Positions 7,323 to 15,397 of a stretch of DNA of 19,729 nucleotides are shown in pieces. Source of the DNA: Gallionellales bacterium GWA2_60_18 (GTDB taxonomy: Bacteria > Pseudomonadota > Gammaproteobacteria > Burkholderiales > Gallionellaceae); contig MGWS01000023.1 of the NCBI GenBank assembly GCA_001801105.1, forward strand, positions 51,465 through 71,193, read 5' to 3'. Positions within the stretch are counted from its first letter, which is position 1. Each line of letters starts with the position of its first letter. Under the pieces are notes generated by a model. It saw only the letters and a program-made list of their open reading frames with translations, did not search any database and was not told where the DNA came from. The position numbers were made by a program, and so were the translations under genes.

Positions 7323-9020
7323 ATGGTGCAGATATCGGCATTGATCGCTATGAATCGGAATGAATCCTTGGCGCACGACATGCTGGAGGTGGGCAACGCA
7401 CACTTCCAGGTCGCAGCCTACCCTCAACGCGTCCTGTTCTGGACCGCCGACGCACGCGGCGGGTGCGAGGTCGTTAGCTCGAATTGGACGGAGTACACGG
7501 GGCAGTCCCTGGAAGGCAGCTACGGTTCGGGCTGGCTTGACGTGGTGCATAGTGATGACCGTGCGAGGGTAATGGAGGTCATACACGAGGCTATCGAGGT
7601 CCAGCGCGGTTTCTATCTGCATTACCGGATCTATCGCGCGGACGGTTCGGCGCGACGCGTTCTTCATGATGCAGCCGTACGCACATTGCCCTCGGGGCAG
7701 TTCAACGGCCTGCTTGGGACTTTGACTGACGAATCCGATACGGAGGCTGGCGAGCAGACTCTGCAACACTCGGCAAAACAGGTTTTCGATTTCCTGGAAG
7801 GTGTCGGGTTCGCCACGATCGCGATCGATCCGCAAGGGCGGATCGTGCATATCAATCGACTCATGGCGGCACAGGTCGGCCAGCCCGCAGAGCGGCTGAT
7901 CGGCAGCGACTGGATCGGCCAGTACGTCAGCGCGGAAGACCGCCCGCAGGTGGCCGACTTCTTTGGCGGAGACGCGCTACTGTCAGCCTTGCCGCAGGAA
8001 TTCGAATATCTGGTCGATACGGAGAACGGGCCGCGTCTCTTTCGTTGGCATCTGACCTTGATGCGCGATCCGGCAGGAGTTCCCGCGAGCATCGTGATGA
8101 TGGGTTCTGACATCACGCAATGGCGGCGCATGGGCGACCAGTTGCGCTTGACCGCGCAGATGTTCGACAGCTCGAATGAAGCCATGGTGATCACCGACTA
8201 CCAGAACAACATCATTTCGATCAATCAGGCCTTCACCACGCTGACCGGGTACGACCGCGAGGATGTGATCGGCAAGAATCCACGGGTGTTGCAATCAGGC
8301 AAAAATGATGCAGCGTTCTATCAGGCGATGTGGAAATGCCTTCTTGAAAAAGGTTACTGGCGTGGCGATATCTGGGATCGCCGCAAGGACGGCACTTTCT
8401 ACCCTAAATTCCTGTCGATCACCGTGATACGCGATGATGCCGGCGAGATCAGCAATTTCTCGGCGGTTTTTTATGATGTCAGCGAGCGCAAGGAAATCGA
8501 AGCGCAGTTGGAAAGTCTTGCACATTACGACTCACTGACCGGGCTGCCCAACCGCATGCTGCTGCATGACCGCCTGGAGCAGGCCATTGCAACGGCCGAA
8601 CGGCTACGCCAGCACTTCGCACTGCTGTTCATCGACCTGGACGGATTCAAACCAGTCAATGACACCTACGGCCATGCCTTCGGCGACGAAGTGCTTAAAA
8701 CGGTGGGGCAGCGCCTGAACCTTGTCATTCGCGGCATGGATACTGCGGCACGTCTGGGCGGCGATGAATTCGTGGTCATTCTCACCGACATTTGCAACAG
8801 GGCGAACGCCGAACGGGTTGCCGAGAAGATTCTCAGCGAACTTTCCGCACCTTACGAAATCGCCGGCGAATCTCTATCGCTCTCGTCCAGCATCGGCATC
8901 AGTATTTATCCGAGTGACGAGATGGCAGCTCAGGATCTGTTGCGGACTGCCGACGAGGCCATGTATCAGGCCAAGCACGATGGCAAGCGGCGGGTGATCT
9001 TCTATGGCGGGTTTACCTGA
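7323..9020 (+). CDS. Three-PAS GGDEF diguanylate cyclase
   Basis: About 565 residues from the ATG at 7323; starts at TTG 7290 or ATG 7350 are also possible, and none has a clear ribosome-binding site. Three PAS-like domains (about 30-140, 150-270 and 275-392, the last ending YDVSERKEIEAQLESLAHYD) lead through the usual helical linker into a GGDEF domain (about 400-562). The active-site motif RLGGDEF is intact at 477-483. The inhibitory RxxD (R470-D473) lies exactly five residues before it, so a product-inhibited c-di-GMP synthase is predicted. No EAL domain and no membrane helix are present. It is the only plus-strand gene in the window, sits between arnB and arnC, and converges on arnB with a 49-bp gap. 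The sensed signal is unknown. Confidence 0.9.
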   Translation: MVQISALIAMNRNESLAHDMLEVGNAHFQVAAYPQRVLFWTADARGGCEVVSSNWTEYTGQSLEGSYGSGWLDVVHSDDRARVMEVIHEAIEVQRGFYLHYRIYRADGSARRVLHDAAVRTLPSGQFNGLLGTLTDESDTEAGEQTLQHSAKQVFDFLEGVGFATIAIDPQGRIVHINRLMAAQVGQPAERLIGSDWIGQYVSAEDRPQVADFFGGDALLSALPQEFEYLVDTENGPRLFRWHLTLMRDPAGVPASIVMMGSDITQWRRMGDQLRLTAQMFDSSNEAMVITDYQNNIISINQAFTTLTGYDREDVIGKNPRVLQSGKNDAAFYQAMWKCLLEKGYWRGDIWDRRKDGTFYPKFLSITVIRDDAGEISNFSAVFYDVSERKEIEAQLESLAHYDSLTGLPNRMLLHDRLEQAIATAERLRQHFALLFIDLDGFKPVNDTYGHAFGDEVLKTVGQRLNLVIRGMDTAARLGGDEFVVILTDICNRANAERVAEKILSELSAPYEIAGESLSLSSSIGISIYPSDEMAAQDLLRTADEAMYQAKHDGKRRVIFYGGFT

Positions 9021-9069
9021 ACAGGGACAACCGGCGACGGCTCCAATCCGTCTGACGCGTGCAGGATAA

Positions 9070-10191
9070 TCACAAAATGCGGAGCACCTCGCGCGTCGCC
9101 GCGACGGTGCGTTCGACATCGCTCTCGCTCATCGCATAGAACATCGGCAGCGAGACGATCTGCTTGCCGACGCGCTCGGCCACGGGGAACATGCCTGCGT
9201 GAAAGCCGCGGTCGCGATACAGTTTGAACAGGTGAATGGGCGCATAGTGATAACCGATGCCGATATCGCGCTCCTTCATCTGCGCCATGAAGTCGGCGCG
9301 CGCGATGCGTTCCGGCAGCACCAGCTGGAACAGGTGCCAGTTGGTGTTCTCGAAATCGGCCGGAGGCAGCTGTGCGCCGGTCTGCGCCTCGAAATCGGTG
9401 CCGAAGGCAGCAAAATAGCGCTGCGCCAGCTTGCGCCGCTTTGCCGTGATGGCATCGAGTTGCGCGAACTGTCCTAAACCAATCGCGGCGGCGACGTCGG
9501 TCATGTTGAACTTGCCGCCCAGCACGTCCACCTCGATGCCGTCCCAGCCGCTGCGCGTCACGCCCTGCAGACGGTATTTCTCCGCCAGCTTCGCCTCGTC
9601 TTCATCGTTCAGCACCAAGCAACCACCCTCGGAGGTGGTGAGGTTCTTGTTGGCCTGGAAACTGAACGAAACGAAATCGCCGAAGCTGCCGATGGGCTTG
9701 CCGTGCCAAGATGAACCGATAGCCTGAGCGGCATCTTCCACAACGCGCAATTTGTGTTTTGCAGCGATGGCATAGAGCCGGTCCATGTCCACCGGCTTGC
9801 CCGCGAGATAGACCGGGATGATGGCGCGGGTAGCTGGCGTGATCGCGGCCTCGACCTTGTCCAGGTCGATGTTGCGCGTGACCGGATCGATGTCGGCGAA
9901 CACCGGCGTCGCGCCGACCTCGATGATGACGTTGGCGGTCGCCACCCAGGAGATCGGCGTGGTGATGACCTCATCGCCCGCGCCGATGCCGGCGATGCGT
10001 AGCGCGATCTCCATCGTGCAGGTGCCGGAGTTGAAGGTGCGCACCGGGCGCCCGCCGAAGTAGGCGGAGAGCTGTTTCTCGAATTCCTGCACCTTGGGGC
10101 CGCTGGTGATCCAGCCGGAGCGCAACACGTCGGCGACGGCGGCGATGGTGGGTTCGTCTATGGTGGGGCGCGAAAATGGAAGAAAACTCAT
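9070..10191 (-). CDS. arnB: UDP-4-amino-4-deoxy-L-arabinose aminotransferase ArnB
   Basis: 373 residues, a DegT/DnrJ/EryC1-type PLP aminotransferase. VEDAAQAIGS (151-160) and FSFQANKNLTTSEGG with the PLP-binding K182 are the family hallmarks. The N-terminal SRPTIDEPTIAAV and SGWITSGPKV match ArnB/PmrH. The enzyme aminates UDP-4-keto-arabinose with glutamate to give UDP-L-Ara4N. Similar aminotransferases make other 4-amino sugars, so the specific call relies on the surrounding arn genes. The ATG at 10189-10191 is preceded by ACAGAGAA tandem units in place of a standard ribosome-binding site. The gene ends at 9070, facing the GGDEF gene, and no convincing terminator is seen in the 49-bp gap. 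Confidence 0.92.
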   Translation of the reverse strand: MSFLPFSRPTIDEPTIAAVADVLRSGWITSGPKVQEFEKQLSAYFGGRPVRTFNSGTCTMEIALRIAGIGAGDEVITTPISWVATANVIIEVGATPVFADIDPVTRNIDLDKVEAAITPATRAIIPVYLAGKPVDMDRLYAIAAKHKLRVVEDAAQAIGSSWHGKPIGSFGDFVSFSFQANKNLTTSEGGCLVLNDEDEAKLAEKYRLQGVTRSGWDGIEVDVLGGKFNMTDVAAAIGLGQFAQLDAITAKRRKLAQRYFAAFGTDFEAQTGAQLPPADFENTNWHLFQLVLPERIARADFMAQMKERDIGIGYHYAPIHLFKLYRDRGFHAGMFPVAERVGKQIVSLPMFYAMSESDVERTVAATREVLRIL

Positions 10192-10200
10192 AGCTTTTGT

Positions 10201-10225
10201 TTTTCTCTGTGTTCTCTGTGGCTAA
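10201..10225. repeat. Short tandem ACAGAGAA-type intergenic repeat before arnB
   Basis: Read on the minus strand, the element contains two direct copies of ACAGAGAA after TTAGCC, in the 40-bp space between the flippase-subunit gene and arnB. The CCACAGAGAACACAGAGAA pattern resembles a short interspersed motif seen between genes in many bacterial genomes; this recollection was not checked. It occupies the place where the arnB ribosome-binding site should be. Confidence 0.5.
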
Positions 10226-10231
10226 TTGATT

Positions 10232-10603
10232 TTATGCCCGCGAAATGATGACCACACCGAGGATGATGACGCCGATACCCAGCACCTTGACCGGATTCAG
10301 CTCCTCGCCCAGCAGATACCAGGCCGCCACGGCATTCACCACATAGGCCATGGACAGCATCGGGAAGGCGATGCTGACCGGCACGCGCGACAGCGCGAGT
10401 ATCCACACCACCACGCTCAAACCGTAGCAGAACAGCGCGGTGACGATATGCCACTCGGTCGCCAGCTTCCAGCCGATGGGCATGACGTTCGCCATGCTGA
10501 ACTCGAAATGACCCACCGCATTGGTGCCGGCCTTCATCAGAATCTGCGCGGCGGCGTTGAGCATCACGCCGGTGAAGATCAGGCCGAAGCTGACTGCGTT
10601 CAT
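10232..10603 (-). CDS. Small EamA/SMR-type membrane protein, probable L-Ara4N-undecaprenyl phosphate flippase subunit
   Basis: 123 residues with four predicted membrane helices (about 3-25, 45-68, 75-94 and 102-121), as in ArnE (111) and ArnF (128). It has LNAAAQILMKAG in helix 1, a PVSIAFPMLSMAYVVNA stretch and a GEELNPVKVLGIGVIILGV end, all typical of SMR-like ArnE/ArnF. The expected role is moving undecaprenyl-phosphate-Ara4N to the periplasmic face for ArnT. A GGGAGGT ribosome-binding site precedes the ATG by about 6 bases. It lies 19 bp after arnT and about 40 bp before arnB. Only one such gene is present in the window where enterobacteria have two, so I cannot say whether it is arnE or arnF. 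It may act as a homodimer or pair with a product encoded elsewhere. Confidence 0.85.
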   Translation of the reverse strand: MNAVSFGLIFTGVMLNAAAQILMKAGTNAVGHFEFSMANVMPIGWKLATEWHIVTALFCYGLSVVVWILALSRVPVSIAFPMLSMAYVVNAVAAWYLLGEELNPVKVLGIGVIILGVVIISRA

Positions 10604-10622
10604 GTGCGACCTCCCGAAAGTG

Positions 10623-12266
10623 TCATGGTTTCTTCACGACGATGTGCTGCCGGTCCTCGAAGATGACCTGCATCGCCAGCCCCAGTTGCTGCAATTGCGG
10701 GTAAGCATACACCGGCATGATCGCCAGCGCCGCCGGTTGTGCCGCCCAGACCTGCGCGAACGCCTGCACGGTGGGCACCCAGCGCTGCGGCTCCTGCTTG
10801 ATGCCAAAGCCCATCTCGTCCTCGAACTGCACCAGCGTGAAGGTGCGCTTCAGGTAGAACGGCAGCGTCTGCTCGTAGGTCAGCACCGAGTAGAACGGGA
10901 TTTCCGGCTTCACCTCGGCGCGGATCGCCTCGGCGATGTGCTTGGCGGAACGCTCGCGCGCCACGGTCTCGTAGCCGGACAACCCGATCTGCGCGGACAA
11001 CAGCGCAGTCAATGCCAGCACCGGAACGGCAACAGACTTGCGTTCGCGCAGCAGCAGCCATATTCCCGCCAGCAATCCGCCCAATGACACCAGCGCGGAT
11101 GTCACCAACCAGGGCGCGTAATGCGGATACAGCTCGATCTGGTTCGGCGTATCGGCCAGTTTGCCCACGTTCAGTCCCAACACCAGCAGCGCCAGCGCGA
11201 CCGGGATCGCCGGAGCCACTTGCCATGCCAGCGTGCGCCCGCGCATATCGGCGATGCGCTTGCCCATCAGCAAGGCCAGCACAGGGAACATCGGCAGCAG
11301 ATAGGACGGCAGCTTGGAGCCGGAGAGCGAGAAGAACACGTAGATGAACACCGCCCAGATCAGCAGGAAGCGCCGGGTGTTGAACATCCTGTCCGGCAGG
11401 CTGCTGTTGCGCAACGTGCGGAACATGCTGTCGAACATCGTCACCGTCCACGGCAGCGCGCCCGCCAGCAGGATGGGGATGAAGTAGTACCACGGATGGT
11501 AGCGCCCATGCTCGGTGGTGGTGAAACGCGTGTAGTGCTCGTAGATGAAGAACTTGTCGAAGAATTCCGGGTTGGCCTGCATCACCAGCACGAACCACGG
11601 TACGCTGATCAGCAGGAACACACCGAGCCCCGGCAACCAGTGCATGCGTTTGAGCACGCCGAAGTCGCGCTGCACGACACAATAGATGAACAGCGCGGCG
11701 CCGGGCAGGATGATGCCCATCAGCCCCTTGCTCAACACCGCCAGCGCCAGCCCCGCCCACGCGACCAGCATCCAGTTGCGCTGTTTCTTCACATCGGCCT
11801 GCGCCTGGGCGAGCAACAAGCCGAGAATGCCGAGGGTGAGGAAGAATGTCACGCCCATGTCCAGCGTGTTGACGTGCCCCATCAGCACATACAGCAGGCT
11901 GCTGGACAACAGCAGCGTGGCATGGCCTGCCGCCTCGCGCCCGAACAGGTGCATCCCGGCGAACCACACCAGCAGGATGCCGGCAAAACCGGTCAGCGCG
12001 GTCCATAGGCGCGAAGTCCATTGGTGCTCGCCGAATACGGTGTAGGCCGTGGCCGTCGCCCAGTATTGCAGCGGCGGTTTTTCGAAATACTTGAGGTCGT
12101 TCAGGCGCGGCGTCACCCAGTCGCCGCTCGCCACCATCTCGCGCGGGATCTCGGCATAGCGTCCTTCATCCGGCTTGATGAGCGTGCGGTATTCGAGATT
12201 GGCGAACCAGATCAGCGCAAGGGCAATGACCAGCCACCAAATCTTCCCGGTTGGAATACGCTCCAT
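10623..12266 (-). CDS. arnT: Lipid A L-Ara4N transferase ArnT (GT-C family, integral membrane)
   Basis: 547 residues against about 550 in E. coli ArnT. The N-terminal membrane helix is followed by the periplasmic-loop motif KPDEGRYAEIPREM (31-44; D33 and E34 are candidate catalytic acids of GT-C enzymes) and YFEKPPLQYW (60-69). About a dozen further hydrophobic helices, with an LSGSKLPSYLLP motif, lead to a soluble periplasmic C-terminal domain. The enzyme moves L-Ara4N from undecaprenyl phosphate to lipid A phosphates, lowering the surface negative charge and giving resistance to cationic peptides. The open frame runs back into tyrA; the ATG at 12266 was chosen because it lies just past the tyrA stop (7 bp) and starts the helix correctly. 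No strong ribosome-binding site is seen, so coupling to tyrA translation is possible. Other GT39/GT83 transferases are the alternative, made unlikely by context. Confidence 0.9.
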   Translation of the reverse strand: MERIPTGKIWWLVIALALIWFANLEYRTLIKPDEGRYAEIPREMVASGDWVTPRLNDLKYFEKPPLQYWATATAYTVFGEHQWTSRLWTALTGFAGILLVWFAGMHLFGREAAGHATLLLSSSLLYVLMGHVNTLDMGVTFFLTLGILGLLLAQAQADVKKQRNWMLVAWAGLALAVLSKGLMGIILPGAALFIYCVVQRDFGVLKRMHWLPGLGVFLLISVPWFVLVMQANPEFFDKFFIYEHYTRFTTTEHGRYHPWYYFIPILLAGALPWTVTMFDSMFRTLRNSSLPDRMFNTRRFLLIWAVFIYVFFSLSGSKLPSYLLPMFPVLALLMGKRIADMRGRTLAWQVAPAIPVALALLVLGLNVGKLADTPNQIELYPHYAPWLVTSALVSLGGLLAGIWLLLRERKSVAVPVLALTALLSAQIGLSGYETVARERSAKHIAEAIRAEVKPEIPFYSVLTYEQTLPFYLKRTFTLVQFEDEMGFGIKQEPQRWVPTVQAFAQVWAAQPAALAIMPVYAYPQLQQLGLAMQVIFEDRQHIVVKKP

Positions 12267-12273
12267 CGTAGTC

Positions 12274-13146
12274 TTATTGTCCTGCCCAGCCGCTGCGCAA
12301 TTTGCGCGCCTCGCTGAAAACTTGTTCCAGTTTGCCGGCATCGGCTGCTGCCAGCGCTTGATGCAAGGTTTCGAGCTCCTGCTGATAACGCCCCAGTTCA
12401 TCCAGCAGCGCCTCGCGATTGGCCAAGCAGATGTCGCGCCACATCTCCGGCGAGCTGGCGGCGATACGGGTGAAATCGCGGAAGCCGCTGGCGGCAAACG
12501 ACAGCAGCAGGTCGCGGTTGTCGCGCTGCGACAGGTCATGCACCAGCGCGAACGACAGCAGGTGCGGCAGGTGGCTGACGGCAGCGAACACCGCATCGTG
12601 CTGTTCCGGCGTGAGTTCGCTCACCGCGGCACCGCACAGCCCCCATGCCTTGCGCACACGAGCGACGGATTCCGGCGCATTCTCCGGCAACGGCGTCAAC
12701 ACCACTTTCTTGCCCTGGTACAGGTCGGCCATCGCAGCGTCCGGACCGGTTTTCTCGGCACCGGCAATGGGATGCGCGGGAACGAACTGCGATATCCGCT
12801 TGCCCAGGTTCGCCCGCGCTGCCGCCACCACATCGCCCTTGGTACTGCCACCATCGGTAACCAGCGTGTGCGTGCCGAGATGCGGTGCGATGCGCGCCAT
12901 CAACTCCGCCATCTGTCCGACCGGCGTGGCAAGCAGCACGATATCGGCATCGCCGAGTTCGGCAAGGTCGGTCCCGATGCGGTCGAGGATGCCGAGTTGT
13001 TTCGCCTGCTCCAGCGTCGCCGCGCGGCGACCGAAACCGACCACTTCGCCGACCGCATTCGCCTTGCGCAACGCCAGCGCGAACGAGCCGCCGATCAGCC
13101 CGGCGCCGAAGATGACGATTTTTCCGAAAGCAGGTTGCGACATCAT
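12274..13146 (-). CDS. tyrA: Prephenate dehydrogenase TyrA
   Basis: About 290 residues. The Rossmann motif FGAGLIGGSFALALRK starts near residue 13. LLATPVGQM, TDGGSTKG, the prephenate-site VPAHPIAGAEKTG (H125) and AVSHLPHLLSFAL (189-201) follow, as in monofunctional TyrA of proteobacteria. It oxidatively decarboxylates prephenate to 4-hydroxyphenylpyruvate for tyrosine; use of arogenate too is possible and cannot be judged here. There are two consecutive Met codons (13146 and 13143), and the first was taken. A longer frame to 13203 exists, but its extra residues are encoded by a palindromic repeat and are unlikely to be translated. It is the last aromatic-pathway gene, followed after 7 bp by arnT. 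Confidence 0.92.
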   Translation of the reverse strand: MMSQPAFGKIVIFGAGLIGGSFALALRKANAVGEVVGFGRRAATLEQAKQLGILDRIGTDLAELGDADIVLLATPVGQMAELMARIAPHLGTHTLVTDGGSTKGDVVAAARANLGKRISQFVPAHPIAGAEKTGPDAAMADLYQGKKVVLTPLPENAPESVARVRKAWGLCGAAVSELTPEQHDAVFAAVSHLPHLLSFALVHDLSQRDNRDLLLSFAASGFRDFTRIAASSPEMWRDICLANREALLDELGRYQQELETLHQALAAADAGKLEQVFSEARKLRSGWAGQ

Positions 13147-13163
13147 GTTTGTCCCATCAAGAA

Positions 13164-13233
13164 GCTTGTAGCTTGTAGCCGATAGCAGTTTTGTCGCGCC
13201 CAAAGGGCGCGGGTTTTGCTACAAGCCACAAGC
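13164..13233. repeat. Long inverted repeat with central hairpin between the DAHP synthase gene and tyrA
   Basis: The arms GCTTGTAGCTTGTAGC (13164-13179) and GCTACAAGCCACAAGC (13218-13233) are complementary at 15 of 16 positions. Between them CGCGCCC (13195-13201) and GGGCGCG (13205-13211) form a second perfect stem with an AAA loop. Each outer arm also contains an internal GCTTGTAG/GCTTGTGG doubling. The element fills most of the ~100-bp gap. On the transcribed strand no T-run follows, so it is not a standard terminator for the operon. Confidence 0.8.
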
Positions 13234-13247
13234 AACGAGCTACCAGC

Positions 13248-14260
<1,013 letters not shown>

Positions 14261-14264
<4 letters not shown>

Positions 14265-15370
14265 GCTTGCTCTCCGATTGCCTGCTCTAATACAAATAGA
14301 AACTTCTCATTCTCCGATTCCAGGCCGATGCTCACGCGCAGCCAGTCCGGCATGTCATAACCCGCGATCGGGCGCACGATCACGCCCAGTTCGAGCAAGC
14401 GTCGGTACATCGCCGTGGCGCCGCCGATGCGGAACGCGAGAAAGTTGCCGAACGAGGGAATGTATTCCAGCCCCAGCCGCTCCAGCCCCGCAACGATCTG
14501 CGCCATGCCACGCCGGTTCAGCTCGAACGTGCGCTGCACGAAATCCGCGTCCTGCAATGCCGCCACCGCCGCCGCCTGCGCCACGCTGTTGACGTTGAAC
14601 GGCTGGCGCACGCGGTTCATCATGTCCGCCACCTGCGCATGCGCCAGCGCATAGCCCACGCGCAGCGAAGCCAGCCCGTAGGCCTTGGAAAAGGTGCGCG
14701 AGACGATCAGGTTGGGGAACTCGCCCATCCATGCGACGCTGTCGTAGCAGCAGTCTTCGGGCAGATATTCGTTATAGGCCTCGTCCAGCACCACCAGGAT
14801 ATCCGCTGGCAGCTTGCGCAGGAATTCATGCAGCGCCTCGCCGGACACGAAGGTGCCGGTTGGATTGTTCGGGTTGGCGATGAACACCAGCTTCGCGCCC
14901 TGCTCCGTTGCCGCGAGGCACATCGCATCGAGGTCGTGGCCGAAATCCCTGGCCGCGACGCTGATGCCGGTCGCACCGACCGCCTGCGTCGCCAATGGAT
15001 AGACCGCGAACGCGTGGTCGGAGAAGACCGCCTTGTCGCCTATGGTCAGGAAGGCGCGCGCCACCAACTCCAGTACATCGTTGGAACCGTTGCCCAGCAC
15101 GATGCGGTCATGCGTCACGCCATAGCGCTGCGCCAGCGCATCTTTCAGCGCAAAACCGTTACCGTCCGGGTAAAGGCCAATCTCGTCCAGTGCCGCATGT
15201 GCCGCTGCAATCGCCTTGGGGCTGGCTCCGAGAGGATTCTCATTGGATGCGAGTTTCACGATGCCGCTGATGCCCAGCTCGCGCTCCAGTTCGGAGATCG
15301 GCTTGCCCGGCTGGTAGGGGGCGATGGCACGGATGTAGGCTGGAGCCAGCCCGGAATAATTCATGTTCAT
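14261..15370 (-). CDS. hisC: Histidinol-phosphate / aromatic aminotransferase HisC
   Basis: 369 residues of fold-type I PLP aminotransferase. It has [13 protein letters not shown] (39-51), [28 protein letters not shown] (163-174), [10 protein letters not shown] and the PLP-lysine motif [17 protein letters not shown] (K229). These mark HisC of the HisC2-like group. The family converts imidazole-acetol phosphate to histidinol phosphate, but members encoded among aromatic genes also aminate phenylpyruvate and 4-hydroxyphenylpyruvate. Its position between pheA and the DAHP synthase gene, with no other his gene nearby, makes the aromatic role a reasonable inference. ATGs at 15370 and 15364 are both possible; neither has a clear ribosome-binding site. 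It lies 27 bp after pheA. Confidence 0.92.
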
Positions 15371-15397
15371 GCTAAGAATGTGATTGATGGAAATGGG

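Noticed and set aside
9021..9069. Terminator between the convergent GGDEF gene and arnB
   Set aside because: Only a five-base GACGG/CCGTC stem with a seven-base spacer is present and there is no T-run.
12267..12596. N-terminal extension of ArnT running back into tyrA
   Set aside because: The extra ~110 residues are an out-of-frame reading of the tyrA 3' end; ArnT begins with its first membrane helix after the ATG at 12266.
13147..13203. Upstream in-frame start of tyrA adding 19 residues
   Set aside because: The added codons are encoded by one arm of the palindromic repeat, and TyrA homologues begin close to the Rossmann motif; the Met pair at 13143-13146 fits better.
13195..13211. GC-rich hairpin as a rho-independent terminator of the aromatic operon
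   Set aside because: On the minus strand it is followed by GACAAAAC and no T-run; the weak T stretch is on the plus side, where no gene needs a terminator. It is better viewed as the core of the palindromic repeat.
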